Assembly: GCA_023423695.1 (NCBI GenBank)
Contig: JAFAFA010000079.1
Coordinates: 62,001-126,000 of the forward strand
Source: Pseudomonadota bacterium
Lineage (GTDB): Bacteria > Pseudomonadota > Alphaproteobacteria > Azospirillales > Azospirillaceae
Direction of reading: 5' to 3'
DNA length: 64,000 nt
A program made the position numbers and the translations under genes. The notes under the pieces are model-generated. The model searched no databases and was not told the DNA's origin. It saw only the letters and a list, made by a program, of their open reading frames with translations. Position 1 is the stretch's first letter. Every line of letters starts with the position of its first letter. Positions 50,437 through 59,384 of this stretch are shown here, one piece after another.

Positions 50437-51462
50437 TTGAGCGCACAGGACATCCTGAGGGGACAGCCTCCCGTGCCGGAGGACCCGCAACGGCTGATGG
50501 AGGAGATCGAGGCGCTGGGCGACCGGCTGGCCTCCGTCCGTGACCGCATCGGCCGCGTGATCTTCGGCCAGCAGGAGGTGATCGACCGCACGCTGGTCAC
50601 GCTTCTGGCGGGCGGCCATGTGCTGCTGATCGGCGTTCCCGGCCTTGCCAAGACGCGGCTGGTGGAAACGCTGGGCATCGTGCTCGGCCTCGCCGAGAAG
50701 CGCATCCAGTGCACGCCCGACCTGATGCCCGCCGACATCCTGGGTTCCGAAGTGCTGGAGGAGGGCGACAACGGCCGCCGGTCCTTCCGCTTCCTGCCCG
50801 GCCCGGTGTTCAGCCAGCTGCTGATGGCGGACGAGATCAACCGCGCCAGCCCGCGCACCCAGTCGGCGCTGCTGCAGGCGATGCAGGAGCACCGCGTGTC
50901 GGTCGCCGGCCAGTACCACCCCCTGCCCCAGCCCTTCCACGTCTTGGCGACCCAGAACCCGCTGGAGCAGGAAGGCACCTATCCGCTGCCGGAAGCCCAG
51001 CTCGACCGCTTCCTGATGCAGATCGACGTCGAATACCCGGACCGCGAGGCCGAGCGCCGGATGATGATCGCCACCACCGGTTCCGCCGACGAGCGCGCGG
51101 TGACGGTGCTGTCCGCCGCCGACCTGCAGGCGGCGCAACGCCTCGTCCGCCGCGTGCCGGTGGGTGAAGGGGTGGTCGACGGCATCCTCGACCTCGTCCG
51201 CCGCGGCAGGCCGGAGATGTCGGAGCTGCTGGAGGTGCGCCAGCACGTCGCCTGGGGGCCGGGCCCGCGCGCCAGCCAGTCGCTGATGCTTGCCGCCCGT
51301 GCCCGCGCCGTGCTGGACGGCCGGCTGTCGCCCTCGCTGGACGATGTGGTGGCGCTGGCAAAGCCGATCCTGAAGCACCGCATGGCGCTGAATTTCGCCG
51401 CGCGGGCCGACGGGGTGACGCTGGACGACGTCATCGACCGCCTCTGCGCCCCCCTGATGTGA
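50437..51462 (+). CDS. MoxR family AAA+ ATPase
   Basis: This 341-residue chaperone-type ATPase has the Walker A region LIGVPGLAKTRLVETLG near residue 70, Walker B LLMADEINRASPRTQSALLQAMQE near 130, and the sensor/helical lid in TYPLPEAQLDRFLMQIDVEYP. MoxR proteins work with VWA-domain partners to mature or remodel target complexes. TTG 50437 is chosen because GGGGGAG (50421-50427) precedes it by 9 bp. It starts the four-gene operon with DUF58, DUF4159 and a large membrane protein. Confidence 0.9.
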   Translation: MSAQDILRGQPPVPEDPQRLMEEIEALGDRLASVRDRIGRVIFGQQEVIDRTLVTLLAGGHVLLIGVPGLAKTRLVETLGIVLGLAEKRIQCTPDLMPADILGSEVLEEGDNGRRSFRFLPGPVFSQLLMADEINRASPRTQSALLQAMQEHRVSVAGQYHPLPQPFHVLATQNPLEQEGTYPLPEAQLDRFLMQIDVEYPDREAERRMMIATTGSADERAVTVLSAADLQAAQRLVRRVPVGEGVVDGILDLVRRGRPEMSELLEVRQHVAWGPGPRASQSLMLAARARAVLDGRLSPSLDDVVALAKPILKHRMALNFAARADGVTLDDVIDRLCAPLM

Positions 51463-51483
51463 CCCCTTCGGAGCGGAGCCACG

Positions 51484-52401
51484 ATGCCGCGCAGTCCAGC
51501 CCCACAGCCCAAGACCCAGGTGGCGACGACGCTGCTCGCCCGGCATCGTGCGGAGGAGTTGGCGTCCGCCCTTCCCCCGCTTCTGGTCGCGGCGGAACGG
51601 GTGGCCGCCACCGTCGCCCAGGGCGTGCACGGCCGGCGTCGCGTCGGGCTGGGCGAGACCTTCTGGCAGTTCCGCCGCTACCAGCCCGGCGACGCGCCGT
51701 CGATGATCGACTGGCGCCAGTCCGCCAAGACCCAGCCGGTCTATGTGCGCGAGAACGAATGGGAGGCGGCACAGAGCGTCTGGCTGTGGCGCGACCGCTC
51801 GCCCTCCATGGATTTCCGCTCCGCCCCCGGCCTGCCGACCAAGCGCGAGCGGGCCGACCTGCTGACGCTCGCCACCGCCGTCCTGCTGGCGCGCGGCGGC
51901 GAGCGGGTGGCGCTGCTGAACAGCGGCGTGCGCCCCGACCATGGCAAGACCGCCATCGACCGCATTGCCCGGCTGATGACCGACCCGCGCGCCGCCGCGT
52001 CCCCGGATCCCCTGCCGCGGGTGGAGCCCCTGCCCCGCCACGCCCAGACCGTGCTGTTCGGTGATCTGCTGTCCCCCCTGCCGGAAATCCACGCCACCGT
52101 GGCCGGCCTGACGGGGCGCGGCCTGCGTGGCCATCTGGTCCAGATCCTCGATCCGGCGGAGGAGACGCTGCCCTATGACGGCCGCGTCGATTTCCACGGC
52201 ATGGAGGGCGAGCAGAATTTGCTGGTCCCGCGGGTGGAGGCGGTGCGCGAGGCCTACCGCGAGCGCCTGAAGACGCAGCAGGACGGCTTGGCCGCGCTGG
52301 CCCGCACCGCAGGATGGAGCTTCGCCGTCCACCGCACCGACCGTTCCCCGCAATCGGCGCTGCTCACCCTATGGGGTGCGATGGCGATGGAGGCGGTGTG
52401 A
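51484..52401 (+). CDS. DUF58 domain protein (VWA-like)
   Basis: This 305-residue protein has the DUF58 motif ETFWQFRRYQPGDAPSMIDWRQSA (about residues 59-82). It is part of the MoxR-DUF58-membrane protein module, in which DUF58 proteins have von Willebrand-like metal-binding roles with the ATPase. It follows MoxR after 21 bp and precedes the BatA-like gene after 95 bp. No membrane span is evident. Confidence 0.88.
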   Translation: MPRSPAPQPKTQVATTLLARHRAEELASALPPLLVAAERVAATVAQGVHGRRRVGLGETFWQFRRYQPGDAPSMIDWRQSAKTQPVYVRENEWEAAQSVWLWRDRSPSMDFRSAPGLPTKRERADLLTLATAVLLARGGERVALLNSGVRPDHGKTAIDRIARLMTDPRAAASPDPLPRVEPLPRHAQTVLFGDLLSPLPEIHATVAGLTGRGLRGHLVQILDPAEETLPYDGRVDFHGMEGEQNLLVPRVEAVREAYRERLKTQQDGLAALARTAGWSFAVHRTDRSPQSALLTLWGAMAMEAV

Positions 52402-52496
52402 AGCGGCGGCCGGCGTCCCATACTCATGAACGGTCGTCATCTCCGCGCAGGCGCGGATGACCGATTTCCGCCCCTCCCCCTCTTGAAGACGCGCCA

Positions 52497-55220
52497 ATGC
52501 TGGGTCTCGGACCGATCGCCTTCGCCGCCCCCTGGGTCTTGACCGCACTGGCCGCCTTGCCGGTTCTGTGGTGGCTGTTGCGCGTCACGCCGCCGGCGCC
52601 GCGCGCCGTCCAATTTCCCGCCATCCGCCTGCTGCGCGACCTGATCGCGCAGGAGGAGACGCCGGCCCGCACGCCCTGGTGGCTCCTGTTGCTGCGCCTG
52701 ATCGTGGCGGCGCTGATCATCCTGGCGCTGGCAGGGCCGCTGCTGAACCCGCGGGCGGCGCTGCCGGGCGGCGGGCCGCTTCTGCTGGTCGTCGACAATG
52801 GCTGGGCCTCCGGCCGCGACTGGCCGACGCGCAAGCGCACCATGGACGAGATGATCGCCCAGGCCGAGCGCCAGCAGCGGCCGGTCATCCTGCTGCCGAC
52901 CGCCCCGCCGGCCGATGGCCAGCCGATCCATGCCAGCGCCGTCCTGCCCGCCGCCGAGGCCCGCCGTCTGGCCCAGGCGCTGGCTCCCCTGCCCTGGCCA
53001 ACCGATCGGGCCGCGGCGCTTGAGGCGCTGAAGGCAGTGGCAACCCAAACGAACGGCCGCGGCTCCATTCACGCGGTATGGCTCAGCGACGGTATCGGCG
53101 ACGGCCGTGCCGCGGCGCTGGCGGCCGGGCTGCAGCGGCTGGGCTCCGCCGACGTGATCGACGATGCCGCCGAACGCCCGCCGCACCTGCTGCTTCCGCC
53201 GTCGAGCGAGGGCACGGTGCTGACCGCCCGCATCGTCCGCGCCGACCCGTCCCGGCCGGAGCCGGTGACCGTCCGCCTCACCGCCGCCGACGGCCGGCTG
53301 CTGACCCGCCAGACCGTGGCCTTCGAGCCGGGCCAGAAGACGCGGGAGGTGCGCCTCGACGTGCCCACCGAGCTGCGCAATGACGCCGCCGCCCTGCGGG
53401 TGGAGGGCGACACCACCGCCGGCGCCACCGTGCTGCTGGACGAGCGCTGGCGCCGCCGCCCGGTCGGGCTGGTTTCCGGCCGCTCGGAGGGGGAAAGCCA
53501 GCCGCTGCTGTCGGACCTCTATTACCTCGAGCGCGCCCTGTCGCCCTACAACGAGGTGCGGCGCGGCGACACGCTGGACCTGCTGAAACGCGATCTTGCG
53601 GTCCTGATCCTGTCCGACATCGGCGCCCTGACCGGCAGCGAGGTGCAGGACATCGAGGATTGGGTGAAGAAGGGCGGCGTTCTGCTGCGCTTCGCCGGGC
53701 CGCGTCTGGCCCAGCATGCCGACACGCTGGTGCCGGTCCGGCTGCGCATCGGCGACCGCGCGCTGGGTGGCGCCCTGTCCTGGTCGGAGCCGGCGCGGCT
53801 GCAGCCCTTCCCGGCCAAGTCGCCCTTCGAAGGGCTGACGATCCCCGCCGACGTTCAGGTCAACCGGCAGGTGCTGGCTGAACCGGCGCTGGATCTGGCC
53901 GACCGCACCTGGGCGCGTCTGGCCGACGGCACGCCGCTGGTGACCTCGCAGAAGCGTGGCGACGGCTGGATCGTGCTGGTCCACACCACGGCCAACCCCG
54001 ACTGGTCGAACCTGCCGCTGTCGGGCCTGTATGTCGATATGCTGCGCCGGCTGGTGGCGCTCAGCGGCGGCGTGACGGGCACCGCAGCGACTACCTCGCT
54101 TGACCCGGTCGAGGTGCTGGACGGAACCGGGCGCCTCATTCCGCCACCGCCTACCGCTTTCCCGATTCCCGGCAATGCCGGCGCTGACGTGATCGGGCCG
54201 CGCCACCCGCCGGGCTTCTACGGAACCGACGATGCCCGCCGAGCCCTGAACCTGTCATCCGCCGTCACCACCATCGATCCGCTGCCGCCCATGCCGGCCG
54301 GCGTCGGGCGCGACGGCTATGGCGGCCGGGGCGAGGTTCCCTTGAAGCCGTCGCTGCTGGCTGCGGCACTCGCCCTGCTGTCCATCGACCTGCTGATCGC
54401 GCTGGCGCTCCGCGGCCTGCTGCGTGCGCCCCGTCTGCGCCGCGGGGCCGGCGGGGCGGCGGCCGGCTTGCTTCTGGCCGTGGCGCTCGCCGCCGCGCCG
54501 CAACCGGTGCGGGCGCAGGACCAGGACAATGCGGTCAAGGTGACGGCGGAGACCTATCTCGCCTATGTCCAGACCGGCGACAGCGGCGTCGACGACACCT
54601 CCCGCGCCGGGCTGGAGGGGCTGGTCAGCGTTCTCGGCCTGCGCACGGCGGTGGAGGCGGCGGGAGCGGTCGGCGTCGATCCGGAGCGGGACGAACTGGC
54701 CTTCTACCCCCTGCTCTACTGGCCCGTTTCCGACCGGCAGAGGCCGCTGTCGGACCATGCGCGCCAGCGGGTGAACGAGTACATGCGCAGCGGCGGCACC
54801 ATCCTGTTCGACACCCGCGATCAGGCGCCGGGCGGCGGTTCCGGCATTCTGCAGCGTCTGGTGCAGGGGCTGGACATCCCGCCGCTGGCCCCGGTGCCGC
54901 AGGACCATGTGCTGCGCAAGTCCTTCTATCTGCTGACAGATTTCCCCGGACGGCAGGCCGGCGGCCAGCTGTGGATCGAAGCGCGGGAGGGGCCGGCCAA
55001 TGACGGCGTCTCCTCCGTCGTGATCGGCGGCAATGACTGGGCCTCCGCCTGGGCGGTCAGCCGCAACGGCCAGCCGATGTACGCGGTCATCCCCGGCGGC
55101 GAGCGCCAGCGCGAGATGGCCTATCGCTTCGGCGTGAATGTCGTGATGTACGCCCTGACCGGCAACTACAAGGCCGATCAGGTCCATGTGCCCGCCATCC
55201 TGGAAAGGTTCGGCCAGTAA
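52497..55220 (+). CDS. BatA-N-terminal / DUF4159 membrane protein
   Basis: This 907-residue protein has a BatA-type (aerotolerance regulator) N-terminus with two spans (about residues 5-28 and 62-82; PWVLTALAALPVLWWLLR). A large extracytoplasmic region and another span follow, with an export-like stretch (about 615-680). The C-terminal DUF4159 domain runs from about 685 to 907 (YLAYVQTGDSGVDDTSRAGLEGL and RQRVNEYMRSGGTILFDTRD). It is probably the membrane-facing component of the MoxR-linked complex. The next gene overlaps its stop (TAATG). Confidence 0.85.
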   Translation: MLGLGPIAFAAPWVLTALAALPVLWWLLRVTPPAPRAVQFPAIRLLRDLIAQEETPARTPWWLLLLRLIVAALIILALAGPLLNPRAALPGGGPLLLVVDNGWASGRDWPTRKRTMDEMIAQAERQQRPVILLPTAPPADGQPIHASAVLPAAEARRLAQALAPLPWPTDRAAALEALKAVATQTNGRGSIHAVWLSDGIGDGRAAALAAGLQRLGSADVIDDAAERPPHLLLPPSSEGTVLTARIVRADPSRPEPVTVRLTAADGRLLTRQTVAFEPGQKTREVRLDVPTELRNDAAALRVEGDTTAGATVLLDERWRRRPVGLVSGRSEGESQPLLSDLYYLERALSPYNEVRRGDTLDLLKRDLAVLILSDIGALTGSEVQDIEDWVKKGGVLLRFAGPRLAQHADTLVPVRLRIGDRALGGALSWSEPARLQPFPAKSPFEGLTIPADVQVNRQVLAEPALDLADRTWARLADGTPLVTSQKRGDGWIVLVHTTANPDWSNLPLSGLYVDMLRRLVALSGGVTGTAATTSLDPVEVLDGTGRLIPPPPTAFPIPGNAGADVIGPRHPPGFYGTDDARRALNLSSAVTTIDPLPPMPAGVGRDGYGGRGEVPLKPSLLAAALALLSIDLLIALALRGLLRAPRLRRGAGGAAAGLLLAVALAAAPQPVRAQDQDNAVKVTAETYLAYVQTGDSGVDDTSRAGLEGLVSVLGLRTAVEAAGAVGVDPERDELAFYPLLYWPVSDRQRPLSDHARQRVNEYMRSGGTILFDTRDQAPGGGSGILQRLVQGLDIPPLAPVPQDHVLRKSFYLLTDFPGRQAGGQLWIEAREGPANDGVSSVVIGGNDWASAWAVSRNGQPMYAVIPGGERQREMAYRFGVNVVMYALTGNYKADQVHVPAILERFGQ

Positions 55221-57325
55221 TGCCCGTCGATCTGCTCTCCGGACTTTCGGTGGCTCTGGCGCCGCTGCTGCCCTGGCCGGTGTTGGGCGTCCTGGTCGGC
55301 TTCGCCCTGCTGGTGGTGCTGGTCGCGGCCCTGCGCCGGGCGCGCGGCACGCTGCTTCGCCTGCTGGCGGTGATCGTGCTGGCGCTGGCCCTGATCAACC
55401 CGTCACTGGTGCAGGAGAAGCGCGACCCGATCAAGGACGTCGCCGTGATCGTGGTCGATGATTCACCGAGCCAGGCCATCGGCGACCGCCGCGCCCGCAC
55501 CGATCGGGCGGTGGAACAGCTGACCGAACGGTTGAAGCGCTTCGACGACCTGGAGGTGCGCGTGGCGCGCACCGGCGAAGGAGCCGAGGCCGGCGGCACG
55601 ATCAACGAGACTCACCTGTTCGACACGCTGAACCGCGCGATGGCCGACGTTCCGCGCCGCCGCATGGCGGGCGCCGTCTTCATCACCGACGGACAGGTGC
55701 ATGACGTGCCGCAGGTGCCGGGCAAGCTGGCCGACATCGGTCCCGTCCACACCCTGCTGACCGGCGACCGTAACGAGGGCGACCGCCGCATCGCCATCGT
55801 GCAGGCGCCCAACTACGGCCTTGTCGGCAAGTCGGTGGAATTGACCATTCGCGTCGACGACATGCCGGGACGGCAATCCCCCGACGCTGCGGTGACCCTG
55901 CGCCAGGACGGCGGCGCGCCGGGCACCATCCGCGTTCCGGTGGGACAGGACGTGCGGATCGACCTGCCGGTCACCCATGGCGGGCAGAATGTCCTGGAAC
56001 TGGAGGTGGAGCCGGCGAAGCAGGAGCTGACGCTTGCCAACAACCGTGCCGCGGTGGTGGTGAACGGCGTCCGCGACCGGCTGCGCGTTCTGCTGGTCTC
56101 CGGCGAGCCCCATGCCGGCGAGCGCACATGGCGCAACCTGCTGAAGGCAGACCCCGCCGTCGATCTGGTCCATTTCACCATCCTGCGCCCGCCCGAAAAG
56201 CAGGACGGCACGCCGATCCGCGAGCTGTCGCTGATCGCCTTCCCGATCCGCGAGCTGTTCGAGGTGAAGCTCGACGAATTCGACCTCATCATCTTCGACC
56301 GCTACCGCCGCCGCGGCGTGCTGCCGCAGATGTATCTGGAGAACATCGCCGACTATGTGCGCAAGGGCGGCGCCCTGCTGGAGGCGTCGGGCCAGGGCTA
56401 TGCCTCGCCGCTGTCGCTTTACCGCACGCCGTTGGGCGCCATTCTCCCCGCCGCCCCCAGCGGGCAGACGGTGGACCGTCCCTTCCTGCCGACCGTCACC
56501 GATGTCGGCCGCCGCCATCCGGTGACCGCCGGGCTGCCCGGCGACCGGGTGGATGCCCCGCCGACCTGGGGCCGCTGGTTTCATCAGGTCGATGTCGCTC
56601 CCAATGGCGGCACCGTGGTGATGCAGGGCGCCGACAACCGCCCGCTTCTCCTGCTGGACCGCGTCGGCAAAGGCCGGGTGGCGCAGCTCGCCTCCGACCA
56701 GATCTGGCTGTGGAGCCGCGGTTTCGAAGGCGGAGGTCCGCAGGCGGAGCTTCTGCGCCGCCTCGCCCATTGGCTGATGAAGGAACCGGAGCTGGAGGAG
56801 AACGATCTGCGCGCCCGCGTGGACGGCAACCGCATCACGGTGGAACGCCGCTCCCTCACTCCGGATCCGCGTTCGGTCACGCTCACCGACCCGTCCGACC
56901 AGACAAGCACGCTGCAGCTGGCCGACGACAAGACCGGCCGCGCCATTGCGACGGTGACGGCCAGTGCGCCCGGGATCTACCGCATCTCCGACGGGGAGCG
57001 GACGACGCTGGCGGTGGTGGGTGCGGTCAACACGCCCGAACTGGCAGACGTGCGCTCTACCGGCGACCGGATGCAGCCGGTGGCCGAGGCGACCGGAGGC
57101 GGCATCCATTGGATCAACGACACCGACAACGGTCCTAACCCCGGCATCGACGTGCGTCGCACCCAGGCCAACCGCAGCCAGAGCGGCTCCGGTTGGATCG
57201 GCCTGCGGGCCAACGGCGACTATACGGTGACCGGGGTGACGGAGGTGCCGCTGCTGCCGGTGGGTGCGGTTCTGGCCCTGGTGCTGGGTGGCCTCTTGAT
57301 GGCGTGGCGGCGGGAGGGACGCTGA
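55220..57325 (+). CDS. Large membrane protein with class-I glutamine-amidotransferase-like fold
   Basis: This 701-residue protein has two N-terminal spans (about residues 17-37 and 45-62) and one C-terminal span (about 672-693). The middle has a VWA-like strand VIVVDDSPSQAIGDRRARTDR, beta-sandwich sequence, and a GATase-like part (LRVLLVSGEPHAGE..., DLIIFDRYRRRGVLP). It is the fourth gene of the MoxR module and likely a periplasmic partner of the preceding protein. The exact function is unknown. A hairpin follows the stop. Confidence 0.8.
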   Translation: MPVDLLSGLSVALAPLLPWPVLGVLVGFALLVVLVAALRRARGTLLRLLAVIVLALALINPSLVQEKRDPIKDVAVIVVDDSPSQAIGDRRARTDRAVEQLTERLKRFDDLEVRVARTGEGAEAGGTINETHLFDTLNRAMADVPRRRMAGAVFITDGQVHDVPQVPGKLADIGPVHTLLTGDRNEGDRRIAIVQAPNYGLVGKSVELTIRVDDMPGRQSPDAAVTLRQDGGAPGTIRVPVGQDVRIDLPVTHGGQNVLELEVEPAKQELTLANNRAAVVVNGVRDRLRVLLVSGEPHAGERTWRNLLKADPAVDLVHFTILRPPEKQDGTPIRELSLIAFPIRELFEVKLDEFDLIIFDRYRRRGVLPQMYLENIADYVRKGGALLEASGQGYASPLSLYRTPLGAILPAAPSGQTVDRPFLPTVTDVGRRHPVTAGLPGDRVDAPPTWGRWFHQVDVAPNGGTVVMQGADNRPLLLLDRVGKGRVAQLASDQIWLWSRGFEGGGPQAELLRRLAHWLMKEPELEENDLRARVDGNRITVERRSLTPDPRSVTLTDPSDQTSTLQLADDKTGRAIATVTASAPGIYRISDGERTTLAVVGAVNTPELADVRSTGDRMQPVAEATGGGIHWINDTDNGPNPGIDVRRTQANRSQSGSGWIGLRANGDYTVTGVTEVPLLPVGAVLALVLGGLLMAWRREGR

Positions 57326-57335
57326 CCGGCCGGAG

Positions 57336-57371
57336 GGCTGTTTTCTCGGCGAAAATTTTCCGAAAACAGCC
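57336..57371 (+). terminator. Stem-loop after the MoxR operon
   Basis: A perfect 10-bp stem (57336-57345 with 57362-57371, GGCTGTTTTC/GAAAACAGCC) encloses an inner AT-rich palindrome. It lies 11 bp past the last stop of the operon. The U-run is short, so efficiency is uncertain. Confidence 0.6.
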
Positions 57372-57373
57372 TG

Positions 57374-57402
57374 TTGCGTTCAGCCGGGCTTCCGATTATG
57401 GT
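57374..57402 (+). promoter_or_regulatory. Predicted promoter of tRNA-Gln
   Basis: TTGCGT (57374-57379) and TATGGT (57397-57402) are 17 bp apart and about 40 bp before the tRNA gene, directly after the operon's terminator. Confidence 0.5.
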
Positions 57403-57442
57403 GCCGCTCCTTCCGGCGATACGAGTTGATCGCCGCGCCGGT

Positions 57443-57517
<75 letters not shown>

Positions 57518-57669
57518 ACTTTCCCCTCTTCAGAATCCACTCGTTCAGCGTCTCGCATCACGCGACGTCCGCTGTCAGAACGCTATTTGGGCTGAACAGG
57601 CGGTTGCGATGCCGTCGACGTGGAGTGCAGTGGAACGGCCCTGCTGCATTCCGTCCGATCCACCGCAAT

Positions 57670-58518
57670 TCAGTCGGTTGCCGGTGGGTCCACCAGCATG
57701 ACCAGCGTGTAGCCGGATCGCCCGCCCGGACGCAGGGTCACCTGTTCCAACGTCAGCAGACCATCCAGAGGATGCGCGAAGCGGCGCAGCCCCCCTTCCC
57801 GCTCAAGCACGCCATGGTCGTCCCACAGACGGGCGAACAGCGGGCTTTGTTGTCGTAGCCCTTCCACCAGGGCCGACACCGATGGTCCCACGCCGGGATC
57901 GTCCTGGAGGCGTGCGGTGTCGGCCCGAAATTCCGCAAGCAACCGGCGGGCGCGATTTTCCCAGTCCAGGATGAAGGTCCGGGCCGCGGGGTCGAGGAAG
58001 ACATAGCGCAGCAGGTTCCGTTCCCGACTATCCTCCCCGGCGCCGAGCCAGCCGCCGAACAGCCGTTGTGCAGCCGGGTTCCAACCGACCGCGGTCCATA
58101 GCCGGTCGAGCAGATAGGCCGGCGCCGTCATCGACGTTAGCGCAGCCAGCAAGGCCGCAGGCGGCTTGTCCGCAGATCCACCCGCCGGTGCATTCGGGTC
58201 TCGCCTGCGCGTCAATTCGAACAGGTAGGTCCGCTCCGCCGCAGTCAGCTGCAGCGCCTCAGCCAGCCGTGCCAGCGCCGTGGCGGAGACCGACACGTCC
58301 CGCCCCTGTTCCAGCCATGTGTACCAGGTCGGGCTGATGCCGCAGAGTTGCGCGAGTTCCTCCCGCCGCAGGCCGGGGGTGCGCCGTCTGGCGGAGCCGC
58401 TCTGTATACCGGCCTCCGCCGGGGTCATCCGCTCACGATGACGGCGCAGGAAGGCGCCAAGCAGACGACGGCGGTCGGCGGCTGGATCGGAACCGGGTTC
58501 GGGGGGCGCGCTCGGCAT
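57670..58518 (-). CDS. XRE-family regulator with MmyB-like ligand domain
   Basis: This 282-residue protein has a helix-turn-helix in about residues 38-100 (RRTPGLRREELAQLCGISPT, then WYTWLEQGRD). A C-terminal MmyB-like domain (about 115-275) follows, a family that in actinobacteria and proteobacteria is thought to bind fatty-acid-like ligands. It is divergent from the methyltransferase gene at 58620. ATG 58518 is used; further upstream the frame covers the intergenic operator. Confidence 0.88.
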   Translation of the reverse strand: MPSAPPEPGSDPAADRRRLLGAFLRRHRERMTPAEAGIQSGSARRRTPGLRREELAQLCGISPTWYTWLEQGRDVSVSATALARLAEALQLTAAERTYLFELTRRRDPNAPAGGSADKPPAALLAALTSMTAPAYLLDRLWTAVGWNPAAQRLFGGWLGAGEDSRERNLLRYVFLDPAARTFILDWENRARRLLAEFRADTARLQDDPGVGPSVSALVEGLRQQSPLFARLWDDHGVLEREGGLRRFAHPLDGLLTLEQVTLRPGGRSGYTLVMLVDPPATD

Positions 58519-58530
58519 GGTGGCAGTCCT

Positions 58531-58566
58531 TATACCAGGATAACTGCCAGCCTTGTACCCGGTTAC
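58531..58566. promoter_or_regulatory. Candidate operator repeat between XRE regulator and methyltransferase
   Basis: Two similar sites, TACCAGGATAAC and TACCCGGTTACG, are 23 bp apart in the 101-bp divergent intergenic region. The second is also nearly palindromic (GTACCCGGTTAC). They are likely binding sites of the XRE regulator; this is an inference. Confidence 0.4.
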
Positions 58567-58619
58567 GGGAGGCGCGACCCTCGCCTCATCAGCCAATCAG
58601 CCAAGCGGGGACCCTCTTC

Positions 58620-59384
58620 ATGACTCAGAGCCATCACACCGTCGTCACCGACAACTACGGCCCGCGGGCCGATGCCTATGTCACCAGTGCCGTCCATGCC
58701 GGTGGTGCCGACCTGGACCAGATCGAAGAAGCCTTGCGTGGCCGATCCGCTGCGCGGGTTCTGGATTTGGGGTGTGGCGGCGGCCATGTCAGCTATCGCG
58801 CCGCTCCCCATGTGGCCGAGGTCGTGGCCGTCGACCTGACGCCGGAGATGCTGGAGGTGGTCGCCCGGACGGCTGCGGAGCGCAGCTTGGCCAACATCCT
58901 CACCCGTCAGGCGGCAGCCGAACAGCTGCCCTTCGAGGACGGCCGCTTCGACGTCGTGCTGTGCCGCTTCACCGCCCATCATTGGTGTGATTTCGAAGCC
59001 GGTCTGCGCGAGGCGCGGCGGGTGCTTTCCCCCGGCGGTATGGCGGTCTTCATCGACTGCGTGGCCCCTGCCGCCGCCATTCTCGACACCCATCTGCAGG
59101 TGGTGGAGGTGCTGCGCGATCCCTCCCACGTCCGCAACTACACGGCGGCAGAGTGGATGGCCGCGCTGGCCCGGGCGGGCTTCGCCGTCCGTTCGCTGAC
59201 GCCGCGGCGCCTGCGGATGGAATTTCCGGTCTGGACCGCCCGAACCCGCACGTCGGACCTCCATGCCCAGGCCATCCGCTCGCTCCAGCGAGATGCGTCG
59301 GCGGAGGTCCAGAGCCATTTCGACATCACCGCCGACGGCAGTTTCCTGCTCGACACCCTGACGTTTGAAGCCGAGGCAGTTTAG
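58620..59384 (+). CDS. Class I SAM-dependent methyltransferase
   Basis: This 254-residue UbiE-like methyltransferase has SAM motif I ARVLDLGCGGGHVSYRAA near residue 45, DLTPEMLEVV, and motif III RRVLSPGGMAVFIDC near residue 130. The substrate is unknown. The divergent XRE regulator probably controls it. Its stop overlaps the MFS gene stop on the other strand by four bases. Confidence 0.87.
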   Translation: MTQSHHTVVTDNYGPRADAYVTSAVHAGGADLDQIEEALRGRSAARVLDLGCGGGHVSYRAAPHVAEVVAVDLTPEMLEVVARTAAERSLANILTRQAAAEQLPFEDGRFDVVLCRFTAHHWCDFEAGLREARRVLSPGGMAVFIDCVAPAAAILDTHLQVVEVLRDPSHVRNYTAAEWMAALARAGFAVRSLTPRRLRMEFPVWTARTRTSDLHAQAIRSLQRDASAEVQSHFDITADGSFLLDTLTFEAEAV

